Origin: DATAEG01 sp963703085
Lineage (GTDB): Bacteria; Actinomycetota; Actinomycetes; Mycobacteriales; Jatrophihabitantaceae
DNA: 64,000 nt
NCBI GenBank assembly: GCA_963703085.1
Contig: OY969789.1
Location: 496,001-560,000 of the forward strand
Direction of reading: 5' to 3'
Shown piece by piece: positions 42,661 through 50,786 of the stretch. Below the pieces are notes generated by a model. It was not told where the DNA came from, did not search any database, and saw only the letters and a list, made by a program, of their open reading frames with translations. The first letter of the stretch is position 1, and each line of letters starts with the position of its first letter. The position numbers and the translations under genes were made by a program.

Positions 42661-42697
42661 CTGCGCCGCACCACCGGGACGGCGGTGCGGCGCAGTC
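42661..42697. terminator. Strong GC hairpin between convergent rsgA and csbD-like genes
   Basis: Perfect 13-bp arms ACTGCGCCGCACC (42661-42673) and GGTGCGGCGCAGT (42685-42697) with an 11-base loop. No U-run. It would stop transcription from both sides. Confidence 0.75.
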
Positions 42698-42713
42698 GAT
42701 GACGCGTAGTCGC

Positions 42714-42884
42714 CTACTTGAAGGCGTCCTTCACGTTCTCGCCGGCCTGCTTCAGGTTGCCCGCGGCCTGGTCCTTGTTGCCCTCGGCCTCGAGATCCTT
42801 GTTGTCGGTGTGCTTGCCGGCGGTCTCCTTGGCCTTGCCTTCCATCTCTTCAGCCTTGTTCTTGGCCTTGTCCATCAATCCCAT
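42714..42884 (-). CDS. CsbD family stress protein
   Basis: 56-residue highly charged helix-forming protein, MGLMDKAKNKAEEMEGKAKE with further glutamine-asparagine-rich repeats. CsbD proteins are small general-stress products controlled by SigB-type factors elsewhere. The ATG at 42884 is fixed by GGAGG five to six bases upstream. No clear SigF/SigB promoter was found in front of it. Confidence 0.9.
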   Translation of the reverse strand: MGLMDKAKNKAEEMEGKAKETAGKHTDNKDLEAEGNKDQAAGNLKQAGENVKDAFK

Positions 42885-43040
42885 AGCTGCCTCCTCGGCG
42901 ATGCACGGCGATCGTGCGGATGGATTCGACAAGTGTGACGGCCGGCGGCCGAGGTACGGCTGGCCGGGTCAACGATGTGCACCGTCATACCTGCCGGGCT
43001 GGCGTCCGGATGCTCGAACCGCCACCAACTACGGTACCCC

Positions 43041-44222
43041 TCAGGCGCCCGGGAGCCATCCGGCGAGCGCTTCCAGACCCGCCCGCAGCGCGGTCCGCTC
43101 ACCCGCAAATGAGAACCGCAGCCGGCGGCTGCCCTCGACCGGATCGAAGTCCAGACCCGGCGCACAGGCGACCCCGGTCTCGTCGAGGATCCGGTAGCAC
43201 AGCGCGAGCGAATTGTCGGTGAGATGGCCGACGTCGGCATACACGTAGAAGGCGCCGTCGGCCGGTGCCACGTCGGTCAACCCGGCGGCGGCCAGTCCGT
43301 CGAGGGCCAGCGCCCGGTTGGTCCGGTACGACTCGACCGTCGCGTCCAGATCGGCGTAATCGTCGAAGGCAGCCAGCGCCGCATGCTGCGAGAGGGTCGG
43401 TGGACACAACGTGAAGTTGGTGGTCAGCCGGTCGATGGCGTCGCGCAGCTCGGCCGGCGCGAGCAACCACCCCAGCCGCCATCCCGTCATCCGCCAGTAC
43501 TTGGAGAACGAATTGACGACCACGCTGCTCCGGCTGGTCGCCCAGGCGCTGGCCGTCTGCCCGGTGTAGGTGATGCCGTGGTAGATCTCGTCGCTGATGA
43601 GCCGAACGCCCTGCGTGTCGCACCACGTGGCGATCGCAGCCAACTCGGCCGGACTCACCATCGTCCCGGTCGGATTGGCCGGGCTGGCCAGCACCAGCCC
43701 GGCCGGCCGGGTGGGCAGCGAGTCGAGCATCTGCACGGTCGGTTGGAACCGGCTCGCGGCTGCGCACGGCAGCTCGACCACGTCGCAGCCGAGCGCGGTG
43801 AGCATGTTGCGGTAGGACGGGTAGCCGGGGCGGGCCAGCACCACCGTGTCACCGGCATCGAACGCGGCCAGGAACGCGAGCAGGAACCCACCCGACGAAC
43901 CGGTCGTGACGATCACTTCTTCGGCGGTCACGTCAAGGCCGTAGGTGCGGCGATAGTGGCCCGCGATCGCGCTGCGCAGCGGGGCGATCCCGAGCGCGCT
44001 GGTGTACCCGATCAGGTTGCCGTCCACGGCCCGTTTGGCGGCGTCGAGCACCGCGCGCGGCGCTGGTGAACCGGGTTGGCCGGCCGCCAGGTTGAACACC
44101 GGCAATCCGCGGGCAGCCCGCATCTGCGCCGCCTCGAACACCCGCATGGCGTGAAACGGCGGCACCGCGGCCCGGGCAGCTGCCACCCGCAGGCCCGGTG
44201 CCGTCGGGGAATCGAAGCTCAC
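43041..44222 (-). CDS. PLP-dependent aminotransferase, class I/II (AspC-like)
   Basis: 393 residues. The PLP lysine motif is VVNSFSKYWRMTGWRLGWLL; other conserved residues are in TTGSSGGFLLAFLAAFD, ASPANPTGTMVSPAEL and ISDEIYHGITY. The C-terminal arginine that binds the substrate carboxylate is in SRRLRFSFAGE. It probably acts on an aromatic or acidic amino acid, but the specific donor is unknown. Divergent from hisN with a 23-base gap. Confidence 0.92.
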   Translation of the reverse strand: MSFDSPTAPGLRVAAARAAVPPFHAMRVFEAAQMRAARGLPVFNLAAGQPGSPAPRAVLDAAKRAVDGNLIGYTSALGIAPLRSAIAGHYRRTYGLDVTAEEVIVTTGSSGGFLLAFLAAFDAGDTVVLARPGYPSYRNMLTALGCDVVELPCAAASRFQPTVQMLDSLPTRPAGLVLASPANPTGTMVSPAELAAIATWCDTQGVRLISDEIYHGITYTGQTASAWATSRSSVVVNSFSKYWRMTGWRLGWLLAPAELRDAIDRLTTNFTLCPPTLSQHAALAAFDDYADLDATVESYRTNRALALDGLAAAGLTDVAPADGAFYVYADVGHLTDNSLALCYRILDETGVACAPGLDFDPVEGSRRLRFSFAGERTALRAGLEALAGWLPGA

Positions 44223-44245
44223 CTCTGCGACGGTAGCCTGCTGCC

Positions 44246-45058
44246 GTGTCGAGTTCAGCGCAGTTGCCGCAGCGCACCCGGGACTACGCCGACGACCTCG
44301 CTGTCGCTCTGCGGCTGGCCGACGCTGCCGATCAACTCACCATGGGCCGCTTCGGCGCCGGCGACCTGCTGGTCGAGACCAAGCCCGACCTCACCCCGGT
44401 CAGCGATGCGGACCGCGCTGCCGAGCAGCTGCTCCGGTCCGGACTGGCCGAGCATCGGCCGGCGGACACGGTCAGCGGGGAGGAGTTCGGCAGCACCGGG
44501 GACGGCGCGTACCGGTGGGTGCTCGACCCCATCGACGGCACGAAGAACTACGTGCGCGGCGTGCCGGTCTGGGCGACCCTGATCGGGCTGCTCGAGGGCG
44601 ACGACGCGGTGCTGGGCGTGGTGAGCGCACCGGCACTGGGCCGGCGGTGGTGGGCCTACCGCGGCGGAGGCGCCTGGCTGCGCGCGCTCGGCGCGCAGCC
44701 GCGCGAATTGCACGTCTCCGCGGTGTCCGACCTGAGCGACGCGAGCTTCTCGCACTCCGGGCTCGACGAGTGGGCGGCGCACGACCGCGCCGAGCAGTTC
44801 ACGGCCCTCACCGGGACGGTGTGGCGCGACCGGGGTTTCGGGGATTTCTGGTCCTACATGCTCGTCGCCGAGGGCGCGGTCGACGTCGCCGCCGAACCCG
44901 AACTCGAGCTGTGGGACATCGCGGCGGTGGCGCCGGTGGTGACCGAGGCAGGTGGCCGGCTGACCGGCCTGAACGGGATCCCCGGCGTCCACCAACGCAG
45001 CGCCGCGGCCAGTAACGGCCTGCTGCACGACGCCCTACTCGCGGCCTTGAACCAGTGA
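44246..45058 (+). CDS. hisN: Histidinol-phosphatase, inositol-monophosphatase family
   Basis: 270 residues. The two metal motifs are DTVSGEEFGS and VLDPIDGTKNYVRGVPVWAT; the third acidic ligand lies in PELELWDIAAVAPVVTEAGG. The sequence pattern and length match actinobacterial HisN, which dephosphorylates histidinol phosphate; inositol phosphatase activity cannot be excluded. GTG start at 44246. Confidence 0.88.
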   Translation: MSSSAQLPQRTRDYADDLAVALRLADAADQLTMGRFGAGDLLVETKPDLTPVSDADRAAEQLLRSGLAEHRPADTVSGEEFGSTGDGAYRWVLDPIDGTKNYVRGVPVWATLIGLLEGDDAVLGVVSAPALGRRWWAYRGGGAWLRALGAQPRELHVSAVSDLSDASFSHSGLDEWAAHDRAEQFTALTGTVWRDRGFGDFWSYMLVAEGAVDVAAEPELELWDIAAVAPVVTEAGGRLTGLNGIPGVHQRSAAASNGLLHDALLAALNQ

Positions 45059-45080
45059 TCGTCTTCTCGGCCGGTCAATC

Positions 45081-45161
45081 GCGAGGGGGAGGTTCTGGTC
45101 GCGACACGCCGAACGCGTGCGCCACAAGCTCCCCCTCGGCGGGCAAAAGCTCCCCCTCGGC
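45081..45161. repeat. Structured element R2, copy B
   Basis: GCGAGGGGGAGGTT (45081-45094), AAGCTCCCCCTCGGC (45126-45140) and again AAGCTCCCCCTCGGC (45147-45161). The distances between the three blocks, 45 and 21 bases, are identical to copy A at 7413-7493. The 31-base loop differs in sequence but again holds an inner hairpin (CACGC-CGAAC-GCGTG). It lies between the convergent hisN and YbaK-fold genes. Confidence 0.75.
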
Positions 45162-45176
45162 GGGACGAAGCGCGCG

Positions 45177-45713
45177 CTAGCGAGCTAGGCCGGCCACGAC
45201 TTCGGCGCCGGGGAGCTCGGCGAGTGCGGCGCCGGGGACGGCGAGCTTGGAGCCGCGGATGCCGCTGCCGATAACCACGACACCGGCGTCGATGACGGCC
45301 TGGTCGACGAGCACCGGCCATGCTGCCGGAAGGCCGATCGGGGTGATGCCGCCGTACTGCATCCCGGTGATCTCAACGGCCTCGTCCACCGGCAGGAACG
45401 ATGATTTGCGCACATCGATGCGCCGGCGCACGACTCCGTTCACGTCGGCGCGGGTGGTGGCCAGGATGACGCACGCCGCGATGCGCCGCTCCCCCTCGCG
45501 CTTACCGGCCACCACGACACAGTTGGCCGACTCGTCCATCTCGACGCCGTAGGTGGCACAGAAGTGCTCGGTGTCGGACAGGTCGGGATCGATCGCCGCG
45601 ACGTACACCTCGGCGGCACGCGGGAAGCCGGCCAGCGCCGCCGCTACCGGCGCGCCGAGCAGCTCGGGGTGTTGCGGCGCCGAGTTCCAGTCGAGGTTGC
45701 CGGGCAATTGCAT
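45177..45713 (-). CDS. YbaK/aminoacyl-tRNA deacylase fold protein
   Basis: 178 residues with the YbaK/ProRS-associated domain: CVVVAGKREGERRIAACVIL, RRRIDVRKSSFLPVDEAVEI and MQYGGITPIGLPAAWPVLVD. It is a different subfamily from the gene at 34978 and its tRNA substrate is unknown. ATG at 45713 (MQLPGNLDWNSAPQHPELLG) is preferred because the residues from earlier starts look non-coding. Confidence 0.85.
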   Translation of the reverse strand: MQLPGNLDWNSAPQHPELLGAPVAAALAGFPRAAEVYVAAIDPDLSDTEHFCATYGVEMDESANCVVVAGKREGERRIAACVILATTRADVNGVVRRRIDVRKSSFLPVDEAVEITGMQYGGITPIGLPAAWPVLVDQAVIDAGVVVIGSGIRGSKLAVPGAALAELPGAEVVAGLAR

Positions 45714-45835
45714 GGTCTCGATCCTGCCAGCCGCCGCAGTCGTACCACCCGGCAGGATGCTGTGCCGGATCAGAGTGTGCGGCTGGTCTCGCACTAGGCT
45801 CGGCAGCGTCCCTACGCAGAGACAGGACGCTCCCC

Positions 45836-46396
45836 ATGGCCGTGTCGATCAACACCCGGAGCCTTCCCGGCATCGGTGTCTGCCAGGAGATCACCCTGAG
45901 CGAGGGCTCCCGGCTGGGCATCGTCACCAGGCGATCCGGGCTGCGCGATCTGGTCGTCTACGACCGGCGCGACGACGACGAAGCGCTGGTCGACGTGGTG
46001 CTGAGCGAGCCCGAAGCGAATGCGGTCGCCGAGCTGCTCGGCGGTCCGCAGATGATTTCCTCGCTGCAAGCCATCGACGACACCGACGGGCTGGCGGTCG
46101 AACAGCTGCCCATCGATGCGCGTTCCCCCTACGCCGGACGGCCACTGGGCGATACCAAGGCGCGCACCCGCACCGGTGTCTCGATCGTCGCCGTCTTGCG
46201 TGACGGCGCCGTGCATCCCTCGCCCGGCCCCGACTTCATGCTGGCCGGCGGCGATCTCATTGCGGTCGTCGGCATGCAACCGGCCATCGACCTGCTGGCC
46301 GCCATCATCGACGGCACCGACACCGGCAGCGCGGATGAGCCCGGCACCGGCGGAGCGCTCGAGAACCGGCCGCCAGGGCACGAGCGCAGCGGCTGA
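45836..46396 (+). CDS. KhtT-like regulatory subunit with TrkA-C/RCK_C domain
   Basis: 186 residues. The N-terminal 75 residues form a small domain (LPGIGVCQEITLSEGSRLGI); a TrkA-C ligand-binding domain follows (VEQLPIDARSPYAGRPLGDT, VSIVAVLRDGAVHPSPGPDF, GGDLIAVVGMQPAIDLLA). Such proteins gate an associated cation-proton antiporter, in KhtT through cyclic di-AMP or pH. Eight bases upstream of the antiporter gene. Confidence 0.88.
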   Translation: MAVSINTRSLPGIGVCQEITLSEGSRLGIVTRRSGLRDLVVYDRRDDDEALVDVVLSEPEANAVAELLGGPQMISSLQAIDDTDGLAVEQLPIDARSPYAGRPLGDTKARTRTGVSIVAVLRDGAVHPSPGPDFMLAGGDLIAVVGMQPAIDLLAAIIDGTDTGSADEPGTGGALENRPPGHERSG

Positions 46397-46403
46397 GCCC
46401 ACC

Positions 46404-47717
46404 ATGACCGCCGCCGTGACGACCTGGGCCTCCAGCAGCCAGCCCACGCACGGCACCGCCCTGCTCATCCAGCTCGGCGCGATTTTGCTAGGTCTCGGCA
46501 TCCTCGGCCGGTTGGCCCGGCGGATCAACGTCCCGGTGATTCCGCTCTACCTGCTCGCCGGGCTGGCGTTCGGGCAGGGCGGCTTCATCTCGCTGTCGGC
46601 CAGCCACGACTTCATCCAGGTGGCCGCCGAGATCGGCGTCATCCTTTTGCTGCTGATGCTCGGCCTGGAGTACTCCGCGTCCGAGCTGCTCGGCAATGTG
46701 CGCAGCCAGGCGCCGGTCGGCCTGCTCGACGCTGCGGTGAACGCACTTCCCGGCGCCGGCCTGGCGCTGCTGGCCGGTTGGGGTCCGAAGGCTGCGGTAA
46801 CGCTGGCCGGGGTTACCTGGGTGTCGTCGTCGGGAGTCATTGCCAAGCTGCTCGCCGACGGCAAGCGGCTGGCCAACCGAGAGACCCCCGCGATCCTCGG
46901 CGTACTGGTCGTCGAGGACCTGGCGATGGCGATCTACCTGCCCTTGCTGACTGCTTTGTTGGCCGGCAACGGGCTGGGCGGCATTGCCCTGGCCGTCGTG
47001 ATCGCGGTGGTGACAGTGACCGTGGTCCTCATCATCGCGACCAGGTTCGGCCGGCAGATCACTCAGCTCGTCTCGGCCAAGGACGCCGAGGCCCTGCTGC
47101 TGAGCGTGCTCGGCCTGACCGTCCTGGTAGCCGGCATCGCCCAGCAGCTGAAGGTGTCGTCAGCGGTGGGCGCCTTCTTGGTGGGGATTGCGCTGTCCGG
47201 GACGGTGGCCCACGACGCCGTGCAGGTGCTCACGCCACTTCGCGACCTGTTCGCGGCAGCGTTCTTCGTTTTCTTCGGACTGTCCACCGAACCGGGCGCG
47301 CTGCCCGGAGTGCTGCCGCTCGCGCTACTGCTGGCAGTCGTCACTGCGGCGACCAAGGTGCTCACCGGCTACATCGGCGCGCGCCGCTCGGCGATCCAGC
47401 GCCGTGGCCGATGGCGGGCCGGGGTGGCGTTGATTCCGCGCGGCGAGTTCTCCGTGGTGATGGCCGCGCTCGCGGTCACGGCCGGCGCCGAACCCAAACT
47501 CGGGCCGTTGACCGCCTGCTACGTACTGCTCACCATTCTGATCGCCGCGGCCGTGCAGGGCCTACCGGACCGGCTCCTGCCGCGCGCCCCGAAGGTGCCG
47601 ACCAAGCGGGCGGCCGACACCGAACCCGGCCCGCAAGCCGGCCCGACACCGAGCACATCGAGTACACCGAGTACACCGAGCACTCCGAGCACTCCGAGCA
47701 CGACAGAACCGGTCTAG
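46404..47717 (+). CDS. CPA2-family potassium:proton antiporter, KhtU/KefB-like
   Basis: 437 residues with about 12 transmembrane segments. Family markers are GLAFGQGGFISLS, EIGVILLLLMLGLEYSASEL, VTWVSSSGVIAKLLADGKRL and VVEDLAMAIYLPLLTALLAG. It lacks the C-terminal TrkA-N domain of KefB, consistent with a separate KhtT-like subunit encoded just before it. The C-terminal tail is a threonine-proline-serine repeat. ATG at 46404. Confidence 0.9.
   Translation: MTAAVTTWASSSQPTHGTALLIQLGAILLGLGILGRLARRINVPVIPLYLLAGLAFGQGGFISLSASHDFIQVAAEIGVILLLLMLGLEYSASELLGNVRSQAPVGLLDAAVNALPGAGLALLAGWGPKAAVTLAGVTWVSSSGVIAKLLADGKRLANRETPAILGVLVVEDLAMAIYLPLLTALLAGNGLGGIALAVVIAVVTVTVVLIIATRFGRQITQLVSAKDAEALLLSVLGLTVLVAGIAQQLKVSSAVGAFLVGIALSGTVAHDAVQVLTPLRDLFAAAFFVFFGLSTEPGALPGVLPLALLLAVVTAATKVLTGYIGARRSAIQRRGRWRAGVALIPRGEFSVVMAALAVTAGAEPKLGPLTACYVLLTILIAAAVQGLPDRLLPRAPKVPTKRAADTEPGPQAGPTPSTSSTPSTPSTPSTPSTTEPV
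47651..47704 (+). repeat. Six 9-bp tandem repeats in the antiporter tail
   Basis: Units of the form GAG-YAC-NCC (GAGCACATC, GAGTACACC twice, GAGCACTCC twice, GAGCACGAC) encode a repeating serine-threonine-proline tail. Copy number could vary without frameshift, since 9 is a multiple of three. Confidence 0.8.
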
Positions 47718-47726
47718 CCGCAGCAC

Positions 47727-49025
47727 CTATGCGCCGGCGCTAAACCCGGCTTGCAGCGTCGACCACACCTCGTCGTAGTCAGCCTGCCGGAACGGCGCAT
47801 CCATGGCCTGGGCGGTTGTCACGATCGGCCAGCGCGTCTCGAACATGAAGGCCAAGGTGTCCTCGATCTTCACCGGGCCCAATTCAGCAGTGCTCGCCTT
47901 GTCGTAGGTCGCCGCGTCCGGGCCGTGCGCGGAGAACCCGTTGTGCAGGCTGCCGCCGCCGGGCGCGAAGCCCTCGGCCTTGGCGTCGTACTCCCCGTGC
48001 ACCAGGCCCATGAACTCACTCATCGTGTTGCGGTGGAACCACGGCGGACGGAAGGTGTGCTCACCGACCATCCAGCGCGGCGGAAAGATCACGAAGTCAG
48101 CATTGGCCAGCCCTGGCGACTCACTGGCTGAGGTGAGCACGGTGAAGATGGACGGGTCCGGGTGATCGAAGCTCACCGTGTTGATCGTCATGAAGGTGGC
48201 CAGGTCGTACTTGTACGGCAGGTAGTTGCCGTGCCAACCGACCACGTCCAACGGCGAGTGGTCGTAGTCCGCCGCCCAGAGATGCCCGCCGAACTTCTGC
48301 ACCACCTGCACGGTGCGGTCGTCGTGTTCGTACGCGGCGACCGGATAGCGGAAGTCGCGCGGGTTGGCCAGTCCGTTCGCGCCGATGGGCCCGCGCTCGG
48401 GCAGCGTGAACAACGCGCCGTGGTTCTCGCAGATATAGCCGCGCGCGCTGCCGCCGGTCAGCTCCACCCGGAACCGCATCCCCGGCGGCAGCACAGCAAT
48501 TTCGCCGGGAGCCACCTGCAGCACGCCGAACTCCGTGTGCAGCCGCAACTCCCCGTCCTGAGGGACCAGCAGCAGCTCACCGTCCGCGTTCATGAAGTAG
48601 CGGTCCACCATCGACGCGGTGGCCGCGTACCAATGGATGCCGATGCCCGCGCGGCTGGCCACGTCGCCGTTGCCGCCGACGGTGAACACACCGTCGAGGA
48701 AATCCACCGATCCTTGTGGCAGCGGAACCGGATCCCAGCGCAGTCGATTGGGGTCGGCCTCCCGATCGTGGAAGGGAGCGCTGCACCAGGCACCGTCGTC
48801 GATCCGCCGGTACGCAGGATGCGCGGCAGAGGGACGGATCCGGTACAGCCAGCTGCGCCGGTTGACCCCGCGCGGCTGGGTGAAAGCCGTCCCGGAGAAC
48901 TGCTCGGCATACAGCCCGTGCGGCGCCCGCTGCGGCGAGTTCTGCCCCTGCGGCACCGCACCGGCGACCGCCTCGGACAGGTGCTCGTTGCCGAACCCGC
49001 TCAGGTACTCCAGGCCGTCGGACAT
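47727..49025 (-). CDS. hmgA: Homogentisate 1,2-dioxygenase
   Basis: 432 residues; opens the aromatic ring of homogentisate in tyrosine and phenylalanine breakdown. Hallmarks are YLSGFGNEHLSEAVAGAVPQ near the N-terminus, the iron ligands in FPPRWMVGEHTFRPPWFHRN and the glutamate in FMGLVHGEYDAKAEGF, with histidine in GFSAHGPDAATYDKA. ATG at 49025 with GGAGGG upstream. No other homogentisate-pathway gene lies next to it. Confidence 0.95.
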   Translation of the reverse strand: MSDGLEYLSGFGNEHLSEAVAGAVPQGQNSPQRAPHGLYAEQFSGTAFTQPRGVNRRSWLYRIRPSAAHPAYRRIDDGAWCSAPFHDREADPNRLRWDPVPLPQGSVDFLDGVFTVGGNGDVASRAGIGIHWYAATASMVDRYFMNADGELLLVPQDGELRLHTEFGVLQVAPGEIAVLPPGMRFRVELTGGSARGYICENHGALFTLPERGPIGANGLANPRDFRYPVAAYEHDDRTVQVVQKFGGHLWAADYDHSPLDVVGWHGNYLPYKYDLATFMTINTVSFDHPDPSIFTVLTSASESPGLANADFVIFPPRWMVGEHTFRPPWFHRNTMSEFMGLVHGEYDAKAEGFAPGGGSLHNGFSAHGPDAATYDKASTAELGPVKIEDTLAFMFETRWPIVTTAQAMDAPFRQADYDEVWSTLQAGFSAGA

Positions 49026-49086
49026 ACGCCCTCCTCGAATCAACCGCCTCGCTGCGTCGACCGAACCGACCCTAGCGCCCCTGCCG

Positions 49087-49146
49087 CCCGCGATGATCAC
49101 GCGGAATCTGTCGTGATGACAGCAAAATCCGCGTGATCATCGCGGG
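49087..49146. repeat. Palindromic element R3, copy 2 (terminator-like)
   Basis: 19-bp arms CCCGCGATGATCACGCGGA (49087-49105) and its complement (49128-49146) around a 22-base loop with an inner CTGTC/GACAG hairpin. On the minus strand it begins one base after the stop codon of the cation diffusion facilitator. It shares its terminal 13 bases, loop length and placement with copy 1 at 22935. Confidence 0.8.
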
Positions 49147-49147
49147 A

Positions 49148-50053
49148 CTAATCGTGCGTCGCCGCTTCGTGCTCGCGGTGACTGACCGGTTCGATCTGGA
49201 ACGTGCAGTGCTCGACCTCGAAATGGGCGCCGAGGCAGTCGCCCAACCGGTCGAGCATCTCGCCGCTGTTGCGGTCGTCGGCCACCACGACGTGCGCGGA
49301 CAGCACCGGTAGCCCAGAGGTGATCGTCCATGCGTGCAAGTCGTGCACCTCGCACACGCCGGGGATTTCGAGAATGTGCCCGCGCACGTCTGCCAGGTCC
49401 ACACCCTTCGGGGTGGCCTCCAGCAAGATGTCCAGTGCTTCGCGGGTGAGCGTCCAGGTGCGCGGCAGGATCGCCAGCCCGATCAGCACGGAGGCGATCG
49501 GGTCGGCCCGCTCGAATCCGGTCGCCGCGATGATCACCGCGGCAATGATCACCGCAGCTGACCCCAGCAGATCGCCCAGCACTTCCAGATAGGCGGCGCG
49601 CACATTCAGCGATGCGGACTGGCCGCTGCGCAGGAGTGCCAGCCCGGCCAGGTTGACCACCAGGCCGAGAGCCGCGATCAGCAGCATCGGTCCGGAGGCC
49701 ACGTCCGGCGGCGAGGTGAACCGCCGCACCGCCTCGATCAGCACCCACACTGCGACGGCCAGCAGCAGCAGTCCGTTGCCCACCGCGGCCAGGATCTCCA
49801 GCCGTTGCCAGCCGAACGTGCGCCGAGTCGACGGCGGACGGGCCGCAGCGGTCACCGCGGCCAACGCCAGGCCGAGGCCGATCGCATCGGTGGCCATATG
49901 GCCGGCGTCGGCGAGGAGGGCCAGCGAGCCCGACACCAGGCCGCCGGCGATCTCAACGACCACGAATGCCACGGTGCAGCCGAAGACGATCGCCAGTCGG
50001 CCCCGGTATGCGCCACCCGCAGTACCGGGCGCGGGACCGTGGGCGTGCCCCAT
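49148..50053 (-). CDS. Cation diffusion facilitator (zinc/cobalt/cadmium exporter)
   Basis: 301 residues with six transmembrane helices. The metal site lies in SLALLADAGHMATDAIGLGL (helix 2) and NVRAAYLEVLGDLLGSAAV (helix 5); the latter has an E-x3-D pair where HxxxD is typical, which may change metal preference. The cytoplasmic C-domain holds VCEVHDLHAWTITSGLPVLS. ATG at 50053 (MGHAHGPAPG, a short histidine motif) starts the family-like sequence. Confidence 0.92.
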   Translation of the reverse strand: MGHAHGPAPGTAGGAYRGRLAIVFGCTVAFVVVEIAGGLVSGSLALLADAGHMATDAIGLGLALAAVTAAARPPSTRRTFGWQRLEILAAVGNGLLLLAVAVWVLIEAVRRFTSPPDVASGPMLLIAALGLVVNLAGLALLRSGQSASLNVRAAYLEVLGDLLGSAAVIIAAVIIAATGFERADPIASVLIGLAILPRTWTLTREALDILLEATPKGVDLADVRGHILEIPGVCEVHDLHAWTITSGLPVLSAHVVVADDRNSGEMLDRLGDCLGAHFEVEHCTFQIEPVSHREHEAATHD

Positions 50054-50188
50054 CAGTCCCGGGCCATCCGCTCGAGGACCACCATGACGCCAACGGTACC
50101 GGCGCGGCGGGTCCGCGCCGGTGCGGTGATAACGCCGAAGGCCGGCAGGCCAGACTGGACGAGCACGCTGCCCGCCGAAGGGAAACCG

Positions 50189-50776
50189 ATGAACACCGCG
50201 ACCCGCCAACACCTGCAGGACATGCACGAAGCCGGCGAGCGGCACGACAGCGCGGAGCCCGATCGGCTACGCCGGTTGCGCAACCTCGAGCCCGAGTCCG
50301 CCCATCTGATCTGGTCGATCCTGGTGTCCACGAACGCACAACGGGTGCTGGAGATCGGCACCTCGAACGGGTACTCGACGATCTGGTGGGCCGATGCAGT
50401 CGCGTTGACCGGCGGCCACGTCACCACGGTCGACGTGAACCAGAGCTGGCAGGCGGAGGCGAGCGAGCACCTTGCCGCGGTCGGCCTGGCCGATCAGGTG
50501 ACGTTCTTCGCCGAGGATGCCGCGCACCGCCTGGCTCGGCTGCACGACGCCAGCGTGGATGCACTGTTCCTCGATGCGGAACGCACCGAATACGTCTCGT
50601 GGTGGCCGCACCCGGTCCGCATCGTGCGTCCCGGAGGGCTGATCTTCATCGACAACGCGATCTCGCACGCGTCCGAGCTGACCGAGTTCGTGCAGCTGCT
50701 CGACGAGGTGCCGGAGCTCGACCAGCAGCTGCTGGACATCGGCAAGGGGGTCCAACTGATCGTCCGGATGCCCTGA
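50189..50776 (+). CDS. O-methyltransferase-like SAM-dependent methyltransferase
   Basis: 195 residues. SAM motif I is VLEIGTSNGYSTIWWADA, an acidic motif II follows in VTTVDVNQSWQAEA, and VDALFLDAERTEYVSWWPHP with IVRPGGLIFIDNA matches the catechol-O-methyltransferase-like family. ATG with AAGGGA upstream. Acceptor unknown. Ends convergent with the serine hydrolase. Confidence 0.87.
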   Translation: MNTATRQHLQDMHEAGERHDSAEPDRLRRLRNLEPESAHLIWSILVSTNAQRVLEIGTSNGYSTIWWADAVALTGGHVTTVDVNQSWQAEASEHLAAVGLADQVTFFAEDAAHRLARLHDASVDALFLDAERTEYVSWWPHPVRIVRPGGLIFIDNAISHASELTEFVQLLDEVPELDQQLLDIGKGVQLIVRMP

Positions 50777-50786
50777 TCGGTGCGCC

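Noticed and set aside
42885..43040. SigF/SigB promoter (GGGTAC near 43034) for the csbD-like gene
   Set aside because: No acceptable GTTT-type -35 at the right spacing, and the site lies inside the end of the aminotransferase gene region 150 bases from the start.
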